A stretch of DNA of 9,331 nt from Deltaproteobacteria bacterium (lineage in GTDB: Bacteria; Desulfobacterota; DSM-4660; Desulfatiglandales; HGW-15). The DNA lies in contig JAFGPH010000012.1 in assembly GCA_016926135.1 (NCBI GenBank), forward strand, positions 1 to 9,331, read 5' to 3'. Made by a program: the position numbers and the translations under genes. The notes beneath the pieces were generated by a model that saw only the letters and a program-made list of their open reading frames with translations, ran no database searches and was not told the DNA's origin. The stretch's first letter is position 1. Each line of letters begins with the position of its first letter. This document shows positions 1 to 6,012 of this stretch, piece by piece.

Positions 1-293
1 CAGACATCCAGCACCTGTCTGAAGGCCGGCCTTCGGGCGGTGATCAGAATGATGACGGCAAAACCCACCCCCGCCCCGATCATCGCCATGCCGACCGCAT
101 TGGCAAACAGGATGGCTCCGGAAACCCAGGGGTTCCCTCCGGGCGGTCCCGCCAGGAGGCTGGCACAGGCGAAAAGGAGACTGGACAGGAGCAGAAAAAG
201 AAGAGATCCCTCGATCCTGCGCCCGCCCTGTTCCCGAAAATAAAGCCCCGGCTCCCTCACCATCCGGCCAAGGGTCCGGACATAAAAGGCCAT
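1..293 (-). CDS. Yip1-like integral membrane protein (N-terminal 97 residues, runs off the window)
   Basis: The reading frame opens at an ATG (291-293) preceded by GGAGG seven bases upstream and stays open to the window edge. The visible part has a short amphipathic N-terminus carrying an REPGLYF segment, then a basic stretch (RR near residue 25). Two hydrophobic segments follow, at about residues 29-48 and 58-87, separated by a Gly/Pro-rich loop. This layout resembles the start of Yip1-domain (YIPF-like) bacterial membrane proteins, which have several helices and no known enzymatic role. The family call rests on pattern alone because the C-terminal two thirds are missing. The gene starts 23 bases after the preceding 50-residue gene, so it is probably the last seen member of the kinase-receiver-permease operon. 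It could instead be another small polytopic membrane protein, but it is very likely a real gene. Confidence 0.72.
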   Translation of the reverse strand, partial: MAFYVRTLGRMVREPGLYFREQGGRRIEGSLLFLLLSSLLFACASLLAGPPGGNPWVSGAILFANAVGMAMIGAGVGFAVIILITARRPAFRQVLDV

Positions 294-316
294 GCGCCTG
301 CCTCCGAATCCATCTT

Positions 317-469
317 CTATACGATTCCCAGCTTCACGAGAATCCCTGCAAGGAGCATCCCCACGGTCAGAACGAAAAAAACCCTCCGCTCCCCGTTCCG
401 CGTGAAATACAGGGTCCCCTCCCGCACAACGAAGGTTTTCTCCCGGGGTTTTGCCTGTTCGTCCTTCAT
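317..469 (-). CDS. 50-residue single-pass membrane microprotein
   Basis: An ATG at 467-469 follows a strong GGAGG ribosome site with a spacer of about six bases, and the frame ends in TAG at 317-319. The protein is 50 residues: a charged, soluble N-terminal half (KDEQAKPREK, then a VVREGTLYFTRNGERR segment) and one hydrophobic helix at about residues 30-50 ending in LGIV. Basic residues just before the helix predict a cytoplasmic N-terminus by the positive-inside rule. The same frame continues open upstream across the permease gene, but that extension is Arg/Gly/His-rich and is a shadow of the permease. The gene lies 50 bases after the permease stop and 23 bases before the Yip1-like gene. Its position suggests a small accessory subunit or regulator of the permease, as KdpF-type peptides are for other transporters. 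That role is inference, and I recognise no named family. Confidence 0.78.
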   Translation of the reverse strand: MKDEQAKPREKTFVVREGTLYFTRNGERRVFFVLTVGMLLAGILVKLGIV

Positions 470-519
470 CTCTTGCCTCCGTAGGGTCTTCGATCCGTTG
501 CGATCCGGCTCTCCCGGGC

Positions 520-2373
520 CTAGAAACCGGGCATTCCGGCAAAACCCCTCAGGTTCCAGTACAGCCCCGCCATGAGGATCACCACGATGTTGGCGACAAA
601 CCAGATGGGGATCCCCACCCGCAGAAAATCCCTGGGCTCCAGGTAGCCGCTCGCATAGACGATGGCGTTGGGCGGGGTGCCGATGATCAGGCAGTACGCA
701 AAGGAAGAGGTTACAGCCGTGGTCATGGCCATAAAGGGCAGATAGCTGGTTCCGGCATGAGCCAACCCGGCCATGTTCAGGGTGATGGGTCCGACCGCCG
801 CCGCCGCGGGGCCGTCGGCCATCAGGTTGGTCACCACCGCGGTGATGCCGCTGCAAAGCCCCAGGAGCGGAAGGCCGGCATCCACCCCCAGGGGCGCCAC
901 CAGATCCAAGATGCTCCGTGCAAGCCAGTAGGCGGCCCCTGTGCTGTCCAGGGTGCGGCCGAAAATGATGGCCCCCGCATAGAGCCAGACCACCCCCCAG
1001 TCCACCCTCTCCTGATAATCTCTCCAGTTGGTGACCCCGGCCAAGAGGTAGGCCACGGCCCCGGCCACGGCGATCACGCCGATGCCGAGGCGGATCGGCA
1101 GGATACCGCTTTCGTAAAAGGTCTTCTCGGTGAACCACCCGAACACCATGACCACGAAGATGATCAGGGCCCAGATCTGTTGCCGGCTCCAGGGCCCCAT
1201 CCGGCCGATCTCCCGCTCCAGTTGGGTCATGGCGGGCGCCAGGGAATGGACCTGGGGTTTGAATCGCCAGTTGATCATCATCCAGGTGACCGGAATCATG
1301 ACAATCAGAAAGGGGAAGCAATAGGTCATCCACTGAAAATACCCGATGTCCACGCCGAACATGTCCGTCAGGTAGGTCATCATGATCACGTTGCGGGCGC
1401 CGCCGGACGGGGCGCCGGGACCGCCGATGTTGCACGCCATGGCGATGGTGATCATGAGCATTTTTCCCAGTTCCGGGTCTTCCGGAATCTCACGGGTCAG
1501 GCTGTTCTGGTACAGAAGCATGCCGATGGGAAGAAACATGGCCGCCAGGGCGTGATCCGAAATGAAGGCCGCCAGCGGGGTGATGACGATGAAAAAAATG
1601 AGGGTAATCCAGCGCACATTGGGCACCGCCAGTTTCTTGAACATCATGAGGCAGACGCGTTTGTCCACCCCCGTCTTGACAAAGGCCGCGGCGAACATGA
1701 GGCTGCCCATGATGAACCAGCAGGCGTCATCCCAGTACAGCATGGCCACTTCCCTGCGGGAAACCACGCCGGTGAATACGAGAATGATGCCGATGCAGAG
1801 GGATACCCCGGGAAGCGGAATGCACTCGGTCAGAAAACAGAGCACCACCAGGACCGTCATGGCGATGGACACCTTGATGTGCCATGCACCGGTATCGGCT
1901 GTGGCCCGGTCCCTGGCGGAGAGCTCCTCGTATTTCAGCTTTTCTTTCCTCAACTCCAAGGCACGGGTCATAATGCCGAGGTACTGCTCGTCGGAGACCT
2001 TCTCCTTGATGAACGTATAGGCTCGATCGAAATTCTTCGGATCCGTGGGGATCTTGTAGCTTCTGGCCCACTTGTAGTCCCGGCTCAGAAACCGCGCCCT
2101 TGCAAGGGCGCCCATCTGCATGTTCTGCTCCATCACCTGCGCAGTGACGAGTTCCCACTGTTCGACATCCGTGCGTGCCTTCTGGAAAAGCGACTGGGTG
2201 ATGAGTTCGATCACCGCCTTCGGACCCACCTTGAATTCCGTCCCCACATCCTTCATCCCGTAAGGGGTGGGCAAAAAAAGCACCAGGAAGAATAATACCA
2301 CCGGGATGCTGAACATCTTCCAGTCCACATACTTATCGTAACCGGTGACCTTCTTCGCTTTGCGTACCGTCAT
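520..2373 (-). CDS. SLC13/DASS-family anion or dicarboxylate permease with extra N-terminal domain
   Basis: This 617-residue inner-membrane protein has a first helix at about residues 20-37, a largely polar segment at 41-165 and then about ten more helices to the C-terminus. The DASS fold (Na+-coupled sulfate, succinate or citrate carriers) shows in two inverted-repeat halves: a first re-entrant signature at 270-284 (ISDHALAAMFLPIG), a Gly-rich NIGGPGAPSGGARN at 315-328, a second signature near 513-530 (TNLMADGPAAAAVGPI) and the conserved IIGTPPNAIVYASGYLEPRDF at 563-583. Classical members carry Ser-Asn-Thr at both re-entrant tips; here they read Ser-Asp-His and Thr-Asn-Leu, so Na+ coupling or substrate may differ. 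The polar 41-165 insertion is long for the family. The start ATG has an AAGGAGG site about nine bases upstream. The gene follows the receiver gene by 32 bases, which suggests control by that kinase-receiver pair. The substrate cannot be read from the sequence. Confidence 0.9.
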   Translation of the reverse strand: MTVRKAKKVTGYDKYVDWKMFSIPVVLFFLVLFLPTPYGMKDVGTEFKVGPKAVIELITQSLFQKARTDVEQWELVTAQVMEQNMQMGALARARFLSRDYKWARSYKIPTDPKNFDRAYTFIKEKVSDEQYLGIMTRALELRKEKLKYEELSARDRATADTGAWHIKVSIAMTVLVVLCFLTECIPLPGVSLCIGIILVFTGVVSRREVAMLYWDDACWFIMGSLMFAAAFVKTGVDKRVCLMMFKKLAVPNVRWITLIFFIVITPLAAFISDHALAAMFLPIGMLLYQNSLTREIPEDPELGKMLMITIAMACNIGGPGAPSGGARNVIMMTYLTDMFGVDIGYFQWMTYCFPFLIVMIPVTWMMINWRFKPQVHSLAPAMTQLEREIGRMGPWSRQQIWALIIFVVMVFGWFTEKTFYESGILPIRLGIGVIAVAGAVAYLLAGVTNWRDYQERVDWGVVWLYAGAIIFGRTLDSTGAAYWLARSILDLVAPLGVDAGLPLLGLCSGITAVVTNLMADGPAAAAVGPITLNMAGLAHAGTSYLPFMAMTTAVTSSFAYCLIIGTPPNAIVYASGYLEPRDFLRVGIPIWFVANIVVILMAGLYWNLRGFAGMPGF

Positions 2374-2405
2374 GGATCGCTCCCTCCTTGCTGATGCCCT
2401 GCCAC

Positions 2406-2870
2406 TTACCTCTTCTTGTCTTTCGGAAAGAGATCGAAAACGGCGGACGGCGATTCGACAAGCCTTCCAAGCTTCTCCTGCATATCCTTCTTCTGCGCGT
2501 CGTCCTTCCGCTCCCAGGCTCCCTCGATTTTCTTGACCAGATCTTCGATTTCACAAGGTTTGGCGAGGTAGTCGTAGGCGCCCAGTTTCATGGCCTCCAG
2601 GGCCGTGTCGATGGACCCGTGTCCGGTGAGGATCAGGGTCTGCGTGAAAAGGCCCAGTTTCTGGATTTCCCTCAGAGTGGTGATGCCGTCCATCCCCGGC
2701 ATTCTGAGGTCGAGCACGACTACGTCGAAGGTCTCCTCTTCCAGGGCTGCAATGGCCGCATCCCCGCTGTTCACGGCCTTGACCCTGTACCCGCGGTTGG
2801 TGAGGAGTTTGGAAATGTTGGTCGTGAACACCACCTCGTCATCGACCAGCAGAATCTTGGAACCGATCAT
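2406..2870 (-). CDS. receiver-only response regulator (CheY-like) with short helical tail
   Basis: The 154-residue protein is a single REC domain (about residues 3-120). It has the acidic pair D10/D11, phospho-acceptor D54 (in VVLDLRMPGMDG), switch Thr82 (in LILTGHG) and conserved Lys104 in the YLAKP motif. No DNA-binding, enzymatic or sigma-54-interaction domain follows. The remaining ~34 residues are charged and probably helical (ERKDDAQKKDMQEKLGRL), ending in a basic tail. The REC sequence resembles receivers of NtrC-type regulators, so an ancestor may have lost its output. The ATG follows a GGAGA site, and the gene begins 21 bases after the kinase stop, so the two are almost certainly cognate partners. 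Output is likely by protein-protein contact or phosphorelay. The permease encoded 32 bases downstream is an attractive target, but that is inference. Confidence 0.93.
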   Translation of the reverse strand: MIGSKILLVDDEVVFTTNISKLLTNRGYRVKAVNSGDAAIAALEEETFDVVVLDLRMPGMDGITTLREIQKLGLFTQTLILTGHGSIDTALEAMKLGAYDYLAKPCEIEDLVKKIEGAWERKDDAQKKDMQEKLGRLVESPSAVFDLFPKDKKR

Positions 2871-2891
2871 GGCAGCAGTCTCCTTTCTTTC

Positions 2892-4682
2892 TTAGACCCG
2901 GCGCTCCGCGATACTGTCCTCCAGGCTGTGGGGCGGGTCGTAGGGCAGTACCAGGGTGAACGCCGTGCCCGCGCCCACCTCGCTCTTGACCGAGATTTCC
3001 CCGCCGAGGCGGTGCACGATGCCGTAACAGATGGAAAGCCCCAGTCCGGTCCCCTTGCCCACGGTTTTGGTGGTAAAGAAGGGATCGAAGATCTTGCCCA
3101 GGTTCTCCTTCGGGATCCCCGCTCCGGTGTCCGCAAACACGAGCGCGGCTTTTTTTTCGCAATCGTTGGCCCTGGAGGTAATCCGAATTGTGCCGCAGGG
3201 TTTCCCGTCGTGGGCATCGATGGCGTTGGTGATCAGATTTAGAAACACCTGCTGCAACTGGGATGGATCGGAAGACAGGGGCTTCAGGTTCGGATCCAGA
3301 TCCACCTCAAACCGGATCCCGTCTGACCTGGCCTCCCTTTCCATGAGATCCACCACCTCCTTCAAGAATTTGTTCAGGTCCACCATCTCGACGACCGATT
3401 TGGTGCGTCGCGAGAACCGGAGCAGGTTGTGGGTGATGCGCTTGCAGCGCTGCACCTGGGTGTCGACCTGGGCCATGGATTCCAGCAAGGACTTCCTGAA
3501 TTCCCCGTCCAGGCTCGGGGTGTATTCGACCATGTCGAGCAAAATCTGCTTCTCCGTCAGAATAATGGCCAGGGGGTTGTTGATCTCGTGGGCCACCCCG
3601 GCAGAGAGCTCCCCGATGGAGGCCATCTTGCCCGCCTCCAGGAGCTGCCGGTTCAGTTGATCGGCCTCCACGTCTCGTTTCCGGATCACCTGGACCAGAT
3701 AGCGGGTGGTCAACACCGTGACGATCAGGATGGCCAGGGCGCAGAGGTGGAGGAAGAGCAGGGTGGCGACGTTGGCATGGTTCACCTCTCCAAAGGCCTC
3801 TTCATAATCCTGCTTCACCACGAGCATCCACCGGGGCTCCGCCAGCCATCCGGTGGCCACGATCTGGCGGCCGGGAGAGTTTTTTCCTTTCCCGGAAGAG
3901 GGATCGATCGTGCGAATTCTCGTGCCTTCATGAACCTCCAGGGACAGGAACGGAGCCTTCTCCATGATCTTTCCGCCCAGACGCGACGAGGTCTGAAAGA
4001 CCCCTTCCCGGTTCACCAGGTACACCTCCCCGGTCTTTCCGATCCTCACGTTCTCCACAAGGGAGCGAAAGACCTCGGTGTCGATGGTTGCCCTCAGGAT
4101 CCACTTCTCTGCGCCCGAAACCTGGGTGATGGCGATGATGAAGTGGGGCACCTTGCGCCAGCCCAGGAACATATCGCTGATGTGGAGACCCTTTTCCATG
4201 ACCTGCTTGAACCAGTGGGTTTCATGGTAATTCTTGTCCATCAGGTCATAAGGACCGACGTAGGCCAGGTGCCTGCCTTCTTGATCGATGACGCCCAAAT
4301 CCGTGATGGCGCCTGATTCCCGATTCATGACCTCAAACGCGTGGGACAGGTTCGCGTGCCGGCTCAGGTATTCACGGGAGCCGATCTGGGCGATGGTCTG
4401 AAGCTGAGTGCTCTTTTCCTTCAAGAAGAGTTCGATGATTTTCCTGTGATAATCTACCTGGGTCTCGATGGTTTGGGTCATCCGCTCCCTTGCGAACCGG
4501 GCGTAGTGGATGTTGATGGCCCAGCCGACCAGGAGGAGGGGCGCCAGGGAGCAAACCAGACTGATCCAGATAAACCTTCGGTAGAGCCCTGTGTAATATC
4601 GCTTCCTTCGGGCCTGTCCATCGACTTCGGCCCCGATATTGACTTCCGTCGAAGACTCTCCGTGGACCGCCTTTTCTACCAT
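2892..4682 (-). CDS. Cache-domain sensor histidine kinase
   Basis: This 596-residue membrane kinase has a short basic cytoplasmic N-terminus, TM1 at about 37-58, a periplasmic dCache_1-like sensor at about 60-305 and TM2 at about 306-331. A short coiled linker without recognisable HAMP or PAS leads to HisKA, with phospho-acceptor His365 in GVAHEINNPL. The HATPase_c domain shows the N box (LNLITNAIDA, Asn486), G1 box DTGAGI (518-523) and G2 box GKGTGLGLS (542-550). The HisKA-HATPase pair resembles DctB/ZraS/NtrB-like kinases, whose Cache domains often bind carboxylates or other small metabolites. The neighbouring permease makes a transported anion a plausible ligand. The ATG at 4680-4682 is the first in-frame start after an upstream TAG, with only a weak GGGGA site about 11 bases away. 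All key catalytic residues are present, so it should be active. It heads the left-hand operon. Confidence 0.94.
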   Translation of the reverse strand: MVEKAVHGESSTEVNIGAEVDGQARRKRYYTGLYRRFIWISLVCSLAPLLLVGWAINIHYARFARERMTQTIETQVDYHRKIIELFLKEKSTQLQTIAQIGSREYLSRHANLSHAFEVMNRESGAITDLGVIDQEGRHLAYVGPYDLMDKNYHETHWFKQVMEKGLHISDMFLGWRKVPHFIIAITQVSGAEKWILRATIDTEVFRSLVENVRIGKTGEVYLVNREGVFQTSSRLGGKIMEKAPFLSLEVHEGTRIRTIDPSSGKGKNSPGRQIVATGWLAEPRWMLVVKQDYEEAFGEVNHANVATLLFLHLCALAILIVTVLTTRYLVQVIRKRDVEADQLNRQLLEAGKMASIGELSAGVAHEINNPLAIILTEKQILLDMVEYTPSLDGEFRKSLLESMAQVDTQVQRCKRITHNLLRFSRRTKSVVEMVDLNKFLKEVVDLMEREARSDGIRFEVDLDPNLKPLSSDPSQLQQVFLNLITNAIDAHDGKPCGTIRITSRANDCEKKAALVFADTGAGIPKENLGKIFDPFFTTKTVGKGTGLGLSICYGIVHRLGGEISVKSEVGAGTAFTLVLPYDPPHSLEDSIAERRV

Positions 4683-4726
4683 GACTCGGATGTCCCCACG
4701 CTAATACCCTGCGGAAAGAAAATTGT

Positions 4727-4755
4727 ATTTTATGGCGATTCAAATTACATGCCAA
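4727..4755 (-). promoter_or_regulatory. sigma-70-type promoter for the left kinase operon
   Basis: On the minus strand TTGGCA (4755-4750) and TAAAAT (4732-4727) are separated by exactly 17 bases, each one mismatch from consensus. Transcription would start near 4720, giving a leader of about 38 bases before the kinase ATG at 4682. The same stretch also contains a partial sigma-54 match (TGGCATG-N4-TTGA at 4754-4740), in which the -24 GG is present but the -12 GC reads GA. The sigma-70 reading is therefore preferred. Confidence 0.65.
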
Positions 4756-4774
4756 ATCCTCTATCGCGGCCCCT

Positions 4775-4813
4775 TGCGGGTCTCGCTTCACTCCGCTTGC
4801 GCCGGGACCCGCA
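4775..4813. repeat. GC-rich palindrome in the divergent intergenic region
   Basis: TGCGGGTC (4775-4782) and GACCCGCA (4806-4813) form a perfect 8-base inverted repeat around a 23-base interior. The interior contains CGCTT twice, ten bases apart. The element sits between the two divergent promoters and is followed by no T-run, so it is not a terminator of either gene. It could be a REP-like chromosomal repeat or a regulator-binding region; the window holds only one copy. Confidence 0.5.
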
Positions 4814-4871
4814 TGTGTAAACCGCGAGGTGACTCCGAATGGAAACTTCCGGTTTCGCCCACAAAAATCCC

Positions 4872-4890
4872 TTTGCCGTCCGGAGGCAAA
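4872..4890. promoter_or_regulatory. inverted repeat overlapping the -35 region of the DRTGG gene, candidate operator
   Basis: TTTGCC (4872-4877) and GGCAAA (4885-4890) are perfect inverted 6-mers around a 7-base core that contains the palindrome TCCGGA. The element covers the -35 hexamer and part of the spacer of the plus-strand promoter, a typical place for a repressor. No DNA-binding regulator gene is visible in the window, so the binder is unknown. Confidence 0.4.
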
Positions 4891-4901
4891 AGCTCTATAC
4901 T
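4873..4901 (+). promoter_or_regulatory. sigma-70-type promoter for the AAA_26-DRTGG gene
   Basis: TTGCCG (4873-4878) and TATACT (4896-4901) are spaced by exactly 17 bases, with a -10 box one mismatch from consensus and a -35 box matching at four of six positions. Transcription would begin near 4908, giving a leader of about 35 bases before the chosen ATG at 4943. This placement argues against the longer N-terminal reading from a GTG at 4829, which lies upstream of the promoter. Confidence 0.6.
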
Positions 4902-4924
4902 CTTTTCAGCCGGATGAAAAGACC

Positions 4925-4930
4925 AGGAGG
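4925..4930 (+). promoter_or_regulatory. ribosome binding site that sets the DRTGG start
   Basis: AGGAGG is a full Shine-Dalgarno match 12 bases before ATG 4943, slightly longer than ideal spacing. It supports starting at the P-loop-containing sequence MLFLFVGSTG rather than at the upstream in-frame GTG, which has no such site. Confidence 0.65.
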
Positions 4931-4942
4931 CCCCGGTCCGAG

Positions 4943-6010
4943 ATGCTTTTCCTTTTTGTCGGTTCCACCGGAGATGGAGCGGGTCACACCTTGGTGACCT
5001 GGGCGATCGCCCGCAGGCTTGCAGAGAGGGGCCTCAAGGTCGGATTCGTCAAGCCCGTCGGCACCCACCCCGTCCAGGCGGACGGCGTATGGACCGACCA
5101 GGATGCGCTCCTGTTCAAGGAGGCTCTGAACCTGCCTGAAACCCTTTCCGAGATCTGCCCCCACCCGCTTTCCGAGGATAGCTGGAAGGAAATGGGAAGT
5201 CCGGAGATCCTGACGGACCTCAAGGGGTTTCTTCAGAAGGTCTCGGCGGGCAAGGACGTCCTCATCATCATGGGCTCCCGTCACGTCTTCTTCGACGACG
5301 CCACCGGCCCTCTCCCCGACAGTTCCCTCATTCCGGCCCTGAAGGCCGACTTCATCCTGGTCCATCGGCCACGGAAGATCTCCAAATCGATCTACTCGAT
5401 CCTCTCCATCTACTCGCTGCTGAAGGACAACATCCGCGGAATCGTTTTCAACCGGGTGACGTCCTCCGACCTTCCTTCCGTCAGAGAAAGAGTGCTCCCC
5501 TCCCTGATCCGGAAGGGCGTCCCCGCCACCACGGCTCTCCCGGAGGACCCCTTCCTTTCCTATCGGAGCCTGCGGGAGATCGGGGAGGTCCTGAAGGCTC
5601 AAATCCTTTGCAGAGAGGGAAGCCTGGAGCAGCCCATCGCATCCATCACGGTCGGATCGGCGGATTTGTCGGGCGGGCTCTTGATCTTCAAAAGGGCCTA
5701 CAACAAGATCGTTTTCCTGGCGCCCGGCCCGCCGGGGGGGGAGAACGGAGCCCTGCAGGGCAGGCCGGTGGCGGGAATCCTCCTGACCGCCGGAAGGCAG
5801 CCCGCGCCGCAACTCCTGCAGGCGGCCGCACAGGCCCGGATTCCCCTTCTGCTGGTGCAGGACGATACATTTGCCGCGCTGGAGCGTCTGGAACAGAGCC
5901 CCTCCATCCTGTCCTTTAGGGACGAAGTCAAGGTTCGCCGCTTCACGGAATTGATGGAACGGGACCGCGCCCTCGATCGACTGCTGGAGCGCCTGAGGCT
6001 CCCGCTGTAG
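4943..6010 (+). CDS. AAA_26 (BioD/Pta-N-like) P-loop plus DRTGG-domain protein
   Basis: The protein has 355 residues. Residues 1 to about 205 follow the AAA_26 pattern of BioD and of the N-terminal domain of long phosphate acetyltransferases: a first strand and P-loop-like GSTGDGAGHT (7-16), VGFVKPVGT around residue 33, an acidic TDQDA segment, the GIVFNRV strand, then GVPATTALPEDPFLSYRSLREIGEVL. About residues 240-345 match a DRTGG domain: KIVFLAPG, PVAGILLTAGRQPAP and IPLLLVQDDTFAALERL. Such proteins are usually regulatory, sometimes found near phosphate acetyltransferases. No Pta catalytic domain is present. The Walker lysine is replaced by His15; Pta N-domains also carry a non-lysine residue (Leu in Escherichia coli), so nucleotide binding may be weakened or lost. 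The hallmark Gly-Gly of DRTGG reads Ala-Gly. The gene diverges from the left operon and converges on the right receiver gene with a 2-base gap. A cytoplasmic ligand-sensing role is inference. Confidence 0.85.
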   Translation: MLFLFVGSTGDGAGHTLVTWAIARRLAERGLKVGFVKPVGTHPVQADGVWTDQDALLFKEALNLPETLSEICPHPLSEDSWKEMGSPEILTDLKGFLQKVSAGKDVLIIMGSRHVFFDDATGPLPDSSLIPALKADFILVHRPRKISKSIYSILSIYSLLKDNIRGIVFNRVTSSDLPSVRERVLPSLIRKGVPATTALPEDPFLSYRSLREIGEVLKAQILCREGSLEQPIASITVGSADLSGGLLIFKRAYNKIVFLAPGPPGGENGALQGRPVAGILLTAGRQPAPQLLQAAAQARIPLLLVQDDTFAALERLEQSPSILSFRDEVKVRRFTELMERDRALDRLLERLRLPL

Positions 6011-6012
6011 CC

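Noticed and set aside
40..243. A 67-residue plus-strand open frame near the left edge.
   Set aside because: It is Pro/Arg-rich without a ribosome site and lies opposite the membrane-protein frame that has one.
491..507. Direct repeat of CGATCCG separated by three bases between the permease and the microprotein.
   Set aside because: Two short copies are expected by chance in this composition and show no link to a regulatory function.
470..1435. Upstream extension of the 50-residue microprotein frame across the permease gene.
   Set aside because: The extension has Arg/His/Gly-rich, non-protein-like composition and overlaps the permease in another frame, whereas the internal ATG at 467-469 has a strong ribosome site.
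451..2295. A 614-residue open frame on the plus strand opposite the permease.
   Set aside because: Its translation is rich in His, Gly, Pro and Asp with no membrane or domain pattern, and it mirrors the permease codons. The minus-strand frame shows an unmistakable SLC13 protein with a ribosome site.
4829..4942. N-terminal extension of the DRTGG protein from a GTG at 4829.
   Set aside because: There is no ribosome site, the residues match nothing in the family, and the predicted promoter lies within it. The family fold begins at the ATG at 4943.
5985..6002. A possible hairpin (GGAGC with GCTCC) at the end of the DRTGG gene.
   Set aside because: The stem is only five bases, lies inside coding sequence and has no following T-run, so a terminator is not supported.
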